A stretch of DNA of 64,000 nucleotides from Paramecium sonneborni. Lineage: Eukaryota > Ciliophora > Oligohymenophorea > Peniculida > Parameciidae. A program made the position numbers and the translations under genes. The notes beneath the pieces were generated by a model. That model made no database searches. It had not been told where the DNA came from and worked only from the letters and a program-made list of their open reading frames with translations. Positions 1 to 12,973 of this stretch are shown here, piece by piece (the first letter of the stretch is position 1; each line of letters opens with the position of its first letter). The stretch is taken from assembly GCA_905182985.1 (NCBI GenBank), contig CAJJDN010000138.1:18146-82145 (forward strand), written 5' to 3'.

Positions 1-2266
1 ATATTTTGAATTAATTAGTTTATTTTCTTAATTATTATTTTTTTAATTTATATTTTCTCAATTATTTATTAAAAATGTTTAATTTTTTGTTTTAATTTAG
101 CAAATCCTCTGCATAAAAATATTTGATTATTGCCCTTCCTCAAAACACTCTGGAAGCAATTGTTAGTATAAAATTAATAAAAAATTAAGATGGATGAAAA
201 ACGAGAAATTTCCAATAAAACATAATAATCCTAATTAAAAAAATTGTTTTAATAATTAAGCAGATACTAAAAATCTCATTTTAAATAGAAATTATCAAAT
301 TGATAATCATTAGTAATTAATAATAAATGAAATGATAGCTCTATTGTTTTTATAAAAAAAATAAGAAAATTTTATAATTGTGCTTGAATATAAAATAACA
401 AAAAAGCATAAAATAATTATTTGATTGGATTTCTTAGTTTATAAATTATTTACTCTTATTTTGATTGTAGATTTTATAAAGAGAAATATTATTTATTAAT
501 TTTTAATTTCATTCAAATTTAATGATATTCTCTTAAAATTAATTGTATATTTAAAATAATCAATGTATTTTGATCATAAGAAATAAAAACATAAGATGGA
601 GTCTTCTTCACATAGATGCTCCCTATTCTAACAGGGTAATTATACAGTTTTATATCTTTTAAGATAATAAAATTTGTGATTATTTTCTCTTAGATTATTT
701 AAAACGTCCCGTTATAGTTATCAAGATTTTTCGATTGATCTCAATTAAGGTTTCAAACATTAACAAAAATCTTAATAGAGAAGAAAAAAAGGTTCAAGAA
801 TAAATTATATATATTTGAAATTTATAGGGTATTTATATTTAAAAATTTATGCTTTTAAATAATAATTTTTTAAATCATAAAACCTGAATATAATTATCTT
901 TGATAGCACAAAATTTTATGGAAGTATTTTAAATTAGCTAAGAATAGATTTTGAGAATAAAATATAAATTTAATTAGGAGAATGAAATAGTCATAGATTA
1001 TAATAAATAATTTATATATTCTTTAGACTATTGAATAAGTGTCTAATTTATCTTCTAGATTATATCAATCATAAAATTATTTACTTGATAAATTTAACAA
1101 AATAAACACAAAAAGATGATGAAAATACTTAATTAATTATTAATTAGAAATAATCTTAAATATTTTATTCTAATTTTTTTAATGAAGGAAAATAAGGCAA
1201 ATTCTAATGTATATTCAATGAATAGATTTATTTAATATATTCAATAAAACTGTAAAATTGATGAGCAAGCACATTTTTCCTAAAATATGATTTAATCACA
1301 CTATTTTCTTGCTCGGTTTTACTAAACATCATTCATTCGTTTCAAGTTTAGCTAGATGTGATTAAATTTTATAAATAAAGTGTCTATTTTTCTTATTAAT
1401 TTTATATAATAAATAAATAATATGAAATTTAAGTGTTTCATTAAGCGATTGATATATAATAAGAAATTTTAGTTTTCTTTAAAAAGTATTCATCTTGGTT
1501 GTTTGGTTTTTCTGGATAATTAATAAATTATTATGTTAACTAAAATTAACCTCATAAGAGTAAATTCTAAAATTAAACATTATCATGAATATAATAAGAT
1601 TATTACTAATTTGAATCTTCTTTTACTTTAATTTTCATGTCAAAGACTTGTTAATAATAAAAATTTTATTTTATCGGGTTTAACTCTTCTAAATTATATT
1701 TTTAATTATGTAAGTAAGTTTAAAGTAATTGATCATATTTATTAACAATTAATTGTTCTAATCTAAGAATAATATTTACAATGTCAAATGCAGAATCTTT
1801 ATAAGTTGTTTTAATCACTTAATTTTTTGTTATTGTTGGTATAAATGATAATTATTCAATAACTTTATTTCAAATAAACTTAGTTTAAGCCTAAATTAAT
1901 ATTTTTTGTCATTCCAATAAAAAATTAATCAATTCATTATCATGTACAACAGTGTTTATATTAATAAAGAATAAAAAAAATTATAATAAATTCATTTGAT
2001 TCTATCAACTAATAAACCTTAAATTCAAGTTTTATTAATGATTTATTTTAAAAAGATTCAATTTGAATTTCAAACCTATTCAAATTATCAATTTACCACA
2101 TTAAATTTCTTCGATTTTTTTATAAAAATAACTTCAAAAGTGGTTTAATTCTTGAAATAACATAAACTTTTCAGATTATACCAATATTTGTTCTAAATTT
2201 TACTTTTTTAATATCTCAGCTCAACATTGTAGATGATAAGATTATTTTATCATACTTCTGCGATGA
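1..2266. other. AT-rich gene-poor region
   Basis: No gene could be assembled here. The sequence is very AT-rich with short open stretches in the TGA-only-stop code; one of about 65 codons lies on the + strand near 600-820 but leads to no start or continuation. Around 1263-1370 two short inverted repeats occur (GAGCAAG / CTTGCTC, and TTTAATCACA / TGTGATTAAA). The last few hundred bases may be the decayed 5' part of the reading frame that follows, because a GT...AG stretch near 2288-2310 would join two frames. No telomere repeat is visible. Confidence 0.5.
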
Positions 2267-3513
2267 TGGTAATTCAATTTGTTTTCAAGTATGAAATATT
2301 TAAAATATCAGGATGCCTTTCAATAGAAAATTTCTAAAAAAATACCATAGAAACCTAATACTAGTATTTATTCTGATAATTTATTTTTTTACGTTTTATC
2401 TACAGAATAAGATGCAGATTATTCTTAATACAATTTTACTAAAAGTATAAGCTCAACTTCTTAAAATTCTAATATTTATTCAATTTGTTAAAATTCCTAA
2501 AATTAGTATATGAAAATGTAAAAATTTTTCTACACCCACTTACCTTCGCAACAAAAATAATGGCTCAATTAAATTAGAGAATGTAACCACTTTTTAATAA
2601 AGCTTTTTTTCAATTAAAAAGTCTTCAAGAGTCTTAAATTATAACTTTATATTAAGAGAGAAGACGAAAGATTCTTACTCTTAATTGTACTTTTTAATAT
2701 TGAATAGAATTTAAAATAAAATTTATTTTTTGGTTAAGGCATATTATATTACTATTCTTTGATTATAGAAAATTATTTCTATGAAAATTAATTTGTAAAT
2801 TATATAGCAATTTTTGCAGTCAGTAATTCATCATATATGATGGCACAATATTATTTTATAAATTAAAGCCAGATTTTAACTGGATAATATGATAGCTAAA
2901 ATCTGTTAAATGATACTATCTAATTTATAGTTTTAGAAACATTTTTAAGGAACTGTTCTCTATATTCAAATGGAATACTCATATAGATTTTTTGTTTATA
3001 ACAAAATAACTTTACAGTATCGTTTTACAATATCACTTAGAATCATTCGTTAATTAAATTAGGTTACAGTAATTTAAATTTACCTGCTTAGAATTTATTC
3101 ATTAATTAGTAAAATCATTCAGGAACATTCTTGACTGTTCAAAATGATTCCATCATTTTATATCCTAGTATTACAATAAAATTAGATGAAAGTTTTACAA
3201 TACATAATACTTGACTTGTTCTGTAAAAAGAAGTGGAGAAAGTATAAAAGTTGATTTTTCTTGGAAAAATGATTTTTCTTAATGTATCTATTATACTGAA
3301 TTAAATATTCCGACTTTTTATTTCACATATAAAGATGGATTTTTGAATTGCTTTCTCTAATAATCATTCTTTTAGTTTTCTTTTAATATTTAGTTAAAAA
3401 TAGTAAGAAAAAAAAATGGAGACCTTGATGGCAGAAATAGAGTTAAGAAAATTATATAATAAATATTTTATTCATTCATTGTGCAATATTTTTAATAAAT
3501 CAAATTTAATTGA
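2267..3513 (+). pseudogene. Degenerate protein-coding remnant with frameshift
   Basis: A frame of about 315 codons without TGA runs from 2267 to a TGA at 3212. It then appears to continue one frame over (codons from 3214) to a TGA at 3511. The conceptual product is rich in Ile, Leu, Phe, Tyr, Asn, Ser and Gln with many potential N-glycosylation sites, like a ciliate extracellular or membrane protein; no family was recognised. No intron bridges the shift at about 3210, and no convincing start was found. A chance open frame in AT-rich DNA is the main alternative, since with one rare stop codon long frames occur by chance. A sequencing indel in a real gene is also possible. Confidence 0.35.
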
Positions 3514-4317
3514 AAAATAAAGGTTAGCCTTGACTATAAAAACTGCAAATCTAAAATATTCAAAAGATTTTTTCGATATCTTTTTTTAAAATCTGACACT
3601 GTGAGTGAAATTTGAAAATAAAATTCTCCAATTTAATTTTTATTGTATAAATATTAATTTTAAAATCAAACCTTATTTTTAATATAATATTATATTATTG
3701 TTATACTTATATTAGTATAAATATAATATTTCTTCAGTAATTTTTATAAAATATATCTTTCTACTAACTTAATTCTATTTATATTATAATAAAAGTTCCT
3801 TCTCTTTAAAGAATATTTGTATTTCCTCTTAATATAATATCGTTTTTAAATATTTGAATTTTGTTAGTAATCTAAATTTGAATAGATAATGTAGATAAAA
3901 AAAATAAACATATTATTAATATGTTCAAAACATCATATTAATATGCATCAGCCTATTTGCTCAATTTTTGTAAAATATTGATTTGATACTTACTTTATTT
4001 CAAAGATACAATAGATTTTTTACTGAATGATTTAAAATTTATGTGTATAATTATAATTATGTTGAGATGAAAATTGAAAGCATCATTAATATATTTTATT
4101 ATAAATAACAGACAATAATCAAAAAAGTAGTAATGAGATAAAAATTTGAAATTGAAATTAAATTTATGGTGTTTATAATATTTATGGATTTCAAAGAGTT
4201 TAGATTATATGAGAATAAATGAATTCTAAATAAAATACATATAGAAATAATGTTGATTTTTGCTGGTAATTAATAATAAATGAGAAATAATATAATAATT
4301 TTTCATTTTGAATAAAA
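3514..4317. other. AT-rich intergenic region
   Basis: About 800 bp of extremely AT-rich DNA with runs such as ATATAATATTATATTATTG near 3690. I see no coding frame, RNA gene or clear repeat. It ends at the start of the RING gene. Confidence 0.6.
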
Positions 4318-5337
4318 ATGAAACAAAAAAAGAATAAATCATATAAAGAGAGTTAAGAAGGTAAGGTTAGCAATTTGATAAAGAAATTGGAGAGTAATTT
4401 AAAAGTGAATGAAAAGATCAATAGTATGATAATGAGATTGGATAAATTAAAATAATAGCTTAGTGTTCAACCTTAAAGTTAATAAAATTTAAAAGAGACA
4501 ATTGCATAATATGAAGTAGCAATATGTAATTATGAGGAAGAGAGAAGAGTATAAAATCTTACATTAGAAGAGAGAAACAAAATATTAGAAAATATAAGTG
4601 AATTAATACATCAGATTGAAGTAAATATAAAATATAATAATTAGCCATTGCCTGCATATAATTTAAATGAAAAGAGAATTCATAAAGATTTGAAGAATCT
4701 AAATCGAATAGAAGAGAATTTTTTGATATTGAGAACAAAATCATAAGATGAATAATTTATAGTTGAATCTTCTAGAATAATATGTTTAGTCGTTGAAAAG
4801 AAAAATAAAATAATAATGAAGATCGATAGAACAGATGATGAAAACCAAAATATGACTTATAAAATGCAATAATTAAAGATTAATGATAAAGATAAATAGG
4901 TTGAGACTCCAACTATGTTACCTGAAGAAAATTAAGATTATGGTTTAATAAAAGAGGAATAAAATTAAAGAAATTCATAATAATCATTATAAAATATAGG
5001 AGAAATAAAATAGGAATCAGAAAAGAATTTAAATTAATTTGAAACTCCAACAATAGGTAGAGATTCTGAATAAAGTGATACTAAGATGAGTAATGAAAAT
5101 CTAGAAAGTTAATAAAATAATGAAGAATAAAGAAATGATAATAAATTAAATTAAGAGAAAGAATAGGTGTGTGAAAATGAAAAATGTTAAATATGTTTTG
5201 CTTAAAGAAGAAAATATGTAGCTATACCTTGTGGACATTATATTTATTGTCAAAATTGTAAAAAATTAGTTGAATAAAAAATGAAATGCTTACTATGTAG
5301 ATAAAATGTATGTTAAATGTTCGAAGTATATGCATGA
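4318..5337 (+). CDS. RING-finger protein (probable E3 ubiquitin ligase)
   Basis: Intronless 339-residue protein. The N-terminal 280 residues are charged and Gln/Asn/Glu-rich with coiled-coil character. The C-terminal 50 residues (from about residue 290) are a C3HC4-type RING finger: CxxC, then CGHxxYCxxC, then CxLCR spaced as in IAP/Mdm2-type RINGs. RING domains of this type recruit an E2 enzyme and promote ubiquitin transfer, so an E3 ligase role is inferred from the family. The start is the first in-frame ATG after AT-rich DNA, and the single TGA follows shortly after the RING, as is common for C-terminal RING ligases. Substrate unknown. Convergent with the Rab gene downstream, about 90 bp apart. 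Confidence 0.8.
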
Positions 5338-5425
5338 ATTTGTTAAATATATTTAATTTTTATTATTTATAATATGTAATGCAGATAATGATAAATGATG
5401 GAAATAATGATTATTTTTTCATTTA

Positions 5426-6169
5426 TCAACATTGACATTTCTATTAGTCTGGTTATGGTGTTTATTAATCTTATGATTATAATTAAATTTTGTTAGCAAT
5501 ATTAGATGAGGAAACTAATTTAAATATTAAAATATACTTTCAGTAGTTGGTTATTCAGTTTCTTGAATTGGACCTAAAAGTTTTAATGCAAGATTCTTAA
5601 AAGTAGATTAAACATTTGTTCCCTCTTTTGCTGAAACTTCATAATAAAGTAAATTTTATTCTTTTGCAAACTTTTCACCTTCTTCTGTTGTTACAGCTCT
5701 TAAATATATTAATAATTAACCTTTCTTTAATATCTATTTTATTTGCAATAAGCACTCCCAATACATCAGATCCCCTTTCTTCTCTTACATATTCAAGCCA
5801 TTATTTAATATCTACAAATGTCTATGCATCTTAAATTATAATATTAAACAATACTTGAAACATCATAACATAATACAGCTGCATGGGAATCTCTTATATA
5901 TGATGGAATCAATGATCTAAAACGTTCTTATCCTGCTGTATCCCATAATTACAATCTTACTGTTTTATTGTCTACCTATATACATTTTGAAAGAAAATCA
6001 ATTCCAATTGTAGGCTAACATATCAAAATTTTATGAATACTTGATGTTATTATGGTATTTATTCATATACAAAACGAGCTATGATTGATGTTTTACCAAC
6101 AGCTTGATTTCCAATAAATACAATTTTGAATTTAGCAAATGCTTTTGATTTGTTTGCAGAAGTGGACAT
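5426..6169 (-). CDS. Rab6-like small GTPase
   Basis: 215 residues after removal of four introns (26, 25, 22 and 23 nt; the first is 6015-6040). All G-protein motifs are visible: P-loop GNQAVGKTS near residue 20, switch I threonine in [15 protein letters not shown], NKID, and SAK. The run IGIDFLSK...[25 protein letters not shown] is very close to Rab6/Ypt6, which controls retrograde traffic at the Golgi. The protein ends in Cys-Gln-Cys, a CXC motif for double geranylgeranylation; that ending appears only when the last intron is removed, which supports the model. Two introns end in AAG rather than TAG. Divergent from the large secreted-protein gene, with 32 bp between start codons. Confidence 0.92.
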
Positions 6170-6201
6170 TTATAATTAATTTATATTGTTAAATTCAAAA
6201 T

Positions 6202-9200
6202 ATGCTAAAATCTTTATTATTAGTACTTCTATATGCTTTAATAACATTATCAAAGCATATTAGAAATGAAATTATAGGATTAGAAGAAGTCAATTACTAA
6301 GTGATTATTAAAGTAATTGATTTTTCAGGGTATGCTCTATCCGGAGTGATTGTTAATGTTAAGTATTTGTATTTATCAATTTAGAAATGGAAATACAATA
6401 ATTGGAGATAAAGATCAAATGACTGATGGAACAGGGATTGTTTAATTAACTGGAAAAATCACAAAACAATCATCTTATCAAATTACAGCTATTGCATCAA
6501 CTACATTTAACGACATTTCAACATCAAGTAAAATAGATGGAATTATGGATTCAAAAGGCACAATTATATTTAATGGAAAATTATAATTCACTTAATCTGA
6601 TGTTTAAGTTTAAGATATGTTTTAACGAGGATTAATAATAGTAATTATCTAATCTAATTTCAGTTAAAAACACAATCGAATTCTAAACCTCTTCCTGGAG
6701 TAAGTGTCACGTTTACAGCTATTTACTCAGAAGACAAAAAAACTAAAGAGATTAATTTCAAGGCAGTAACCAATGAAAAAGGAGAAGAAAATGTTAGATT
6801 TTTGTTACCCTCACAAAAACCTGCATTTATAATACTTTATACAGCATCTAAGAATGAATATTGGAATACCTAATAAACAAATCGTAATGCTTAAGAATTC
6901 GCATTATGGCCGTAATTATTATATTTATATCTAAAATAGAGAAAAGAAATATGAACTCCCAATAACAATCAATTTAGATCCTGGTTAATTTAAATTTATC
7001 TTAACTGCATTAGTTTAAGATTAAACATCTAAACCATTGTCTGGAGCTAAATTGTAAATAGGAGGCATGAATTTAGGATCAAACAAAGAATTAGAAGCAT
7101 TAAATACAGTAAGTGGAACTGATGGAAAAATTAGTTTAACATTACCTTTAAAAGCTACTAATAAAATTCATGTGAAAGAATAAATAACAAAAGATGAATA
7201 CATAGGATAGAGTCAAGAATTTGATGAGTTGTTTGATTTAAATGTAAAAAAAGATTAATTCACTCATGATTTAGGAATTATTAAATTATAAGAAGCATCA
7301 GGAGATTTATAAGTATGAGTTTAATTTTATATTATTAGATTTCTGGAACTATTAGTGATTCATCAAAATAGGTTGCATTTGTAAAAGGAGCAACTATTGT
7401 ATTCACAGTATTAGATAGTATTGATCCAGTCTCAGTAATTACTGATGCTTAAGGTAAATTTAAGGCTGAAATATTTGTACCTGCTAATAAAGATTTATAA
7501 TTGAAGGCCACAGTTACTGCATAAGGATTTATGACAAAAATAGCTGCACCAAGATAAATAAAAGTTTCAGCTAAATAGCCTTTGTAGATTACATTTGATG
7601 TAGTTTTGGACAGAACAATAAAAAATATAAAAATAAAAGATAAACTTGTTGATCCAAGTGGTAAACCAATATAAAATGCAATTGTAAAGATTGTAGAAAG
7701 TAATCCAATGATGCCTGATAAAACATTATATAATAAGGAAATTATTGATAATGCAGAGTAAATGATTATAGTTAAAAAATAGTGGTTCTTTTGAATATCC
7801 ATTTGGTTGTTACTAAGATTTAAAATTTGATGCAACATTTGTATTTTAAGTACCATAGTTTGTACCTGTAACTTATAAAACAGGAGATTTAGAATGTAAA
7901 GATTAAGATTTAGTTAAATATTCAATGACATTATCAAAATAGACAGCAATTTTAACAATAAAAGGATAGGTGATAGATGTTGATTAGAAAGGAATGAAAG
8001 GAGTGAATTTAAAATTTAAATCAGATCCAATATTAGCAATAGGGAATTAAAATTTAGTAACAGATGAAAAAGGTAATTGGTCAGTTGAGAAATTAACAGT
8101 AATACCTACAACCACATATAAATTTACAGTGGAATATACTAATGATATAAAATAATAAGTTGAATTAGTATAAACATTTACTCCTAGTATGGAAAAGGAA
8201 TAAACATTTAATTTTCCAGTGATTGGATTTTAAAGATATGTTAAAGCTAAAATAGCTGGTAAAATAGCACCTGCAGATGGAAAAGCAGCTATTCCAATAC
8301 CTTTAGTAATAACTTGTGATGGAAAAGCAAAAGATGGAAAACCTATAGTAATAGAAACTACAACAAAAGAAGATGGATCATATTCTGTTGATGTAGAAGT
8401 ATTAGCAGGAGCAGATAAACCATTATCATGTGTAGTAACTAATGGTATTATTTATAATAATATTAATATACAGGTACAGGTAAAGATACTAACACTGGAA
8501 CAGGTAAAGATACTAATACAGGTAAAGATACTAACACAGGTACAGGTAAAGATACAAATACTGGAACTAATACAGGAACAGGTAAAGATACTAATACTGG
8601 AAGTAATAGTGGTACTAATATTAATTGAAATTTAGGACCTGTTTAACCAATAAAAGTTGATGTTAAAGTATCTGCACCTACTTGGAGTACAAACACAAAT
8701 ATTCCAGTCACTTATAATACTGTTGATATTGTAGTAAAAGGAGTTGTCACTGATAAAACTAAAACTATTTCTACTGTTGAAAATGTTGATATTACTCTTA
8801 TTATCACTCCATAAGATGTTTATATTTAGAATCCTGGTAAACATTTACTTGAATAATATCTCTTATATCAAAGACATTTCTAAAGTACTTCTAAATCAAT
8901 TTTATAAACTAAATCAGCTAAAGATGGATCTTATGAATTCAAATTTAAAGCTGTTTAAGCATATACTTTAAAATTTGAAATATAAGCCAAAAAAGAACCA
9001 ATATTTGAACCTTATGAAAAGAAAGGAATTGAAGAAAAATGTTTAAAATCAGAAACCTTAACTGAAAATATTGAAATAGACAGAATTAAAATGTTAACTA
9101 AAATTCATTCTACATTGGTTGGTACTGATAAGAAACCAATTACTAATGCATCTGTTTAAATGACATCATCAGATCCAATAATGAAGGATTCTAAATATTA

Positions 9201-12200
9201 TAATTTAGCTGTTAAAGATGATGGTAAAGGATCGTTCTTTTTAGATTTTGAATGCTATAAAGATTTTGAGTATGTAGTTAATTTATAGATTGATGTTCCA
9301 TAATATGTTTAATAGAATATTAAAAGTTCCAAATTTAAATGTTCATAAGCTTTAACTGAATTAAATCCAATTGCTTTAACTTTAGAGAAAATATAAATAA
9401 AAGGTATTCTTTCAGGTAAAGTGATTGATCCTTAAGGAAATGGTGTACCAAATTTAGTATTAAATATTATTACAGAACCTGATAGTACAAGTTTAGAAAC
9501 TAAAACTCTAGCAGATGGAACATGGACTGTAACTGATCCTAAACTTTATCCAAATACAGAATATAAAGCAATAATTACTTATTTAGATATAAATAAATAA
9601 AAATAAAAAATAGAATAAAAATTCACAATTTAAAGTGATAATTAAAAAGTGTCTATTCCTGAAATAAATTATTAAGCAATTGTGAATGCTAAAATTTAAG
9701 GAAAAATAGATTTAGAAAAAGGTAAATTAAATTCACCAGTAAAGATTAATTTAAATTGTCCTAAATTTAAAGATGCAAAAGGAGCAGATATCAATCAAGA
9801 TTTTACAACTGATAATAATGGAAATATTGATATCTCATTATAAATATTGGCTAAACATGATGATAAAATAGAGTGTATCTTAAAAACAAAAGATTCACTT
9901 GAAGAAACAACATAAAAAATAGAATTAATACCTCCTAAATTTTAAGTTTCTGGAGTTTCTATAAAAGCTAAATTGATTAGTACAACATTTACAATAACTG
10001 GTAAATTGATAGATAAATCTGAATTGGAAGATAAATTACCTGGTTTAAAAATATCTTTAGCATTACATCCATAAGATCCAATTTCTACATAGCCAATAAT
10101 TACTAAAAGTGGAAATGATGGCACATATTCAATAAGTGTGGAAGTTGTTAAAGGTGTAACTTATGAAGCGACAATTACTATAGATGCTTAACCATTATTT
10201 AATGTTGCAAATGAAAAAATATAATTGATTGGTAAAGAAAAAGAGTAAAAAATATCTAAGGATATCTCTCTTACAAGAACAGTAATAGATTGTACAATTA
10301 GTGGATAATTGGTTGATATGAATTAAAAACCAATACCAAATTCTAAGATAGAGATTTTAAGTTCACGACCTTAAATGACAAATACTTAATTGTATAATAA
10401 ATTTGCATCTGCACCAAAAGGAGATTTTTAATTAGCATTTTAATGTTATAATTCAGTTTCTACTACTCTTAATATGGATATGGAATCTGATGTATATCCT
10501 AAAACTACATTATCTCCATAAGTATTTACTTGTGGTGATAAAGATCTAAAATTGAAACCAATTGTAGTAAGTACGAAATCTGTATAAATAACACTTTCAG
10601 GTGTTTTGACAGATAACAGTGGAGTATCTAAAGGTGTAGCAAATGCTTAAATAGAAATAATACTTAATCCAACTGATCCATTAGCATCAAATTTATAAAC
10701 AAAATCAGATTTAAATGGAAAATATTCTTTAAGTTTTGGTGCAGTTTAAGATTAAATTTATACAGCTGTTATTTAAATTTCACATCCTGACTTTTAAGCA
10801 TATAAATCTTAAAATATTTAGATTAAAGCTGATAAAGCTTAGAGTATTGATCATGATGCAAAAATAGATAGAATAATTCTTTAAGCTACTCTATCTTCAA
10901 CTATTACAGATCCATCTGGTAAATAACCTCCAGTATCTACTTTAACAGTTGAATCTTTAACACCAACTGTAAAAGGAACAGAAAAAAATTAAATAACTAC
11001 AAAAACAGATTCATCTGGAAAATTCAATTTGTAAGTACCCTGTTATAAAAATGTTGATGAATCATTTATATTAGATGTTAAAGCTGATAAATATAGAGAT
11101 ACTAAATCAGATAAAATACAATTCTCTTGTTCAGGTCCAACTATATCTATACCACCACTTAAAATTAAATATGAATTAGCACCTACTAATACTAAATTAA
11201 CAGTTGCAGGTGAAATGATTGGACCAAAAGGTAAAGGATAATAAGGAATTAATATTAAATTAAATTCTGATCCGACTACTAAAGAATATGAAACTAAAAC
11301 TGGATCTGATGGTAAATGGTCTATTTTAGATGATTAATTATAATTTGGAACTAAATATTAATTAACTTAATCATTTCTTGATGCAAGTGGATAAAATCAT
11401 AAAGTTACTTTACCATTCTCTACAAATGATGAAAAATCAGATTTAACATTCCCTAAATAATATTATGATGATTATGTTCCATTTTAAATTGATGGTAAAA
11501 TAACTGCAGAAGAAGGCATATATCCATCAAATGTTCCTGTTACTTTATAATGTGATGCATTTGGATAAAATAAATTACCTATTGATCTTTAAACTAAAAC
11601 AGATTCTCTTGGAGCATATTAATTTAAATGGAATATGCTTATGAATGCAAATTCTAATGTTGATTGTCTTCTCATTTCACATGAAACTACTAAATTTAAA
11701 TAAACCAATAATAGATTTAAAATTAATCCAAATAGTGATGTTGTTAAATTAACTAATTAAGCTCAGGTCACTGAATAATTCAAGGCTTAACTTGCTAAAT
11801 ATTATTAATTCTCCACTATTAATGGAGCTGTTATAGCTGAATTTGATTGCAATTCTAAATTAGAATGGAAAGGATTAGAAGGCGTCACTATTAAAATTAA
11901 ATAATGGAATGGTATGACTTATGCAGATCTTTAAATTGAAACTAAGAGTGACAAAGATGGTCTCTTCGTTATCAAACATTAAATTTTAAAAAGGTATTCA
12001 TTTATAATCATTTAATAGTTAAATTCAAAATGAAATGAGATTAGAATTTACTAAAATTAATTATATCCCAACTACAGCTGAATTTAATCTTTATTCATTT
12101 GATCCTTAATAAGATGGTTCATATCTTATCTAATTGTCCACCATTAGAATGGTCAAAATTGGATCCCCAGATAAATGTCCATAAATTAAGAAAAATAAGC

Positions 12201-12211
12201 ATCATCATTGA
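6202..12211 (+). CDS. Very large secreted repeat protein with Ig-like/CnaB-like domains
   Basis: About 1,935 residues after removing eight introns of 22-29 nt (6363-6384, 6641-6663, 6912-6939, 7313-7338, 7758-7782, 8445-8473, 8612-8635, 11994-12018). It starts with a hydrophobic signal peptide (MLKSLLLVLLYALITLS). The rest is built of many beta-rich units of about 100-150 residues with recurring elements of the form 'SGxLxDxxGKPVxNAxV' followed by 'TxxDGxYSxxV', as in carboxypeptidase-regulatory-like and CnaB folds; these are usually extracellular spacer or adhesion modules. A Gly-Thr-Lys-Asp-Asn linker lies near residues 710-755. It ends KNKHHH with no C-terminal membrane segment or obvious GPI signal. 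The family name is not recognised; a secreted or cell-surface structural role is inferred. Confidence 0.8.
8474..8611 (+). repeat. Coding tandem repeat (GTGKDTNT linker)
   Basis: Short tandem units of the form ACAGGTAAAGATACTAA encode repeats of Gly-Thr-Gly-Lys-Asp-Thr-Asn. The exon holding them is bounded by introns 8445-8473 and 8612-8635, so the repeat is a self-contained in-frame cassette and can expand without breaking the frame. Confidence 0.8.
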
Positions 12212-12973
12212 TATACTATAATATACAAATTGTTAATTTTTTTTAACTTTCTTAATCTATTCAAAATTATTATCCTATTTTATATATTTTTTTATTTTAT
12301 TACATTGTTATAACTATTCTACCTCTTTAAATCTATTTCTTTTTTTTAAAACACTCTCCTTCTAGTTTAGTAATTTGATGTTCAAGTTTCAGAATTTTCA
12401 TTTTTTAGAGCTTGTTATAATTTAATTTTTCTTTAAGTTTTCCATTAATTTACTAAAATTATTGTGATAAATATCTTTAGTTATTTTTAAAACAATCATA
12501 GATTCATATTTGTGAAATCCTTAAAATTTTTCTTTATTTAACAATATAATGGATTCTTAATAGATAATAGCAATGAGAATAACAAAAATAATGGTTATTC
12601 TTCTCCGAATTTAAATATTTAATTATTATTTTTCTTTCGTTTATTAAACTCACTTATAATGATTATTATTATAACATGAATAAATAATATTGTTGATTAT
12701 CATTAATAATAAAAAAACAAATTATTATTGATAATTAATATTTTAGAATAGATAGATTTTGTAGTTTTAATACTTAAAGTTTTCTAAATAATGTTCTGAA
12801 TAAGCATAATTAATAATGGCAATCATTTTAATTCACTTTAATTCTGAAAACAAATTTAAAGTTGTAAAAATTTTATAAAATTTATCAAAATAATTGATTA
12901 AAATTTGTATTTTTGCATTTAGTGAAGAAATAGTTGAATATTAAAATAATAATTCTTTAATTAAAATAAAAAA
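12212..12973. other. Intergenic region with possible (-) coiled-coil fragment
   Basis: About 760 bp between two + strand genes. On the - strand, roughly 12260-12550, overlapping frames encode Lys/Gln/Leu-rich helical peptides (for example KLKEKLNYNKLQKMKILKLE), but the frames are interrupted by TGA and no start or complete gene can be built. It may be a decayed gene fragment. Nothing else is recognised. Confidence 0.3.

Noticed and set aside
1263..1370. Inverted repeats as a possible transposon end or excision boundary
   Set aside because: Only 7-10 bp long with mismatched surroundings, no transposase gene nearby, and such repeats are expected in AT-rich DNA.
4559..5834. Short standard-code frames (for example 4559-4744 on - and 5616-5834 on +)
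   Set aside because: They are antisense shadows of the RING and Rab genes, which read fully in the ciliate code with correct motifs.
8633..8640. In-frame TGA near 8626 in the secreted protein, possibly selenocysteine or a stop
   Set aside because: It lies inside a 24-nt GT-AG intron (8612-8635); splicing restores the frame.
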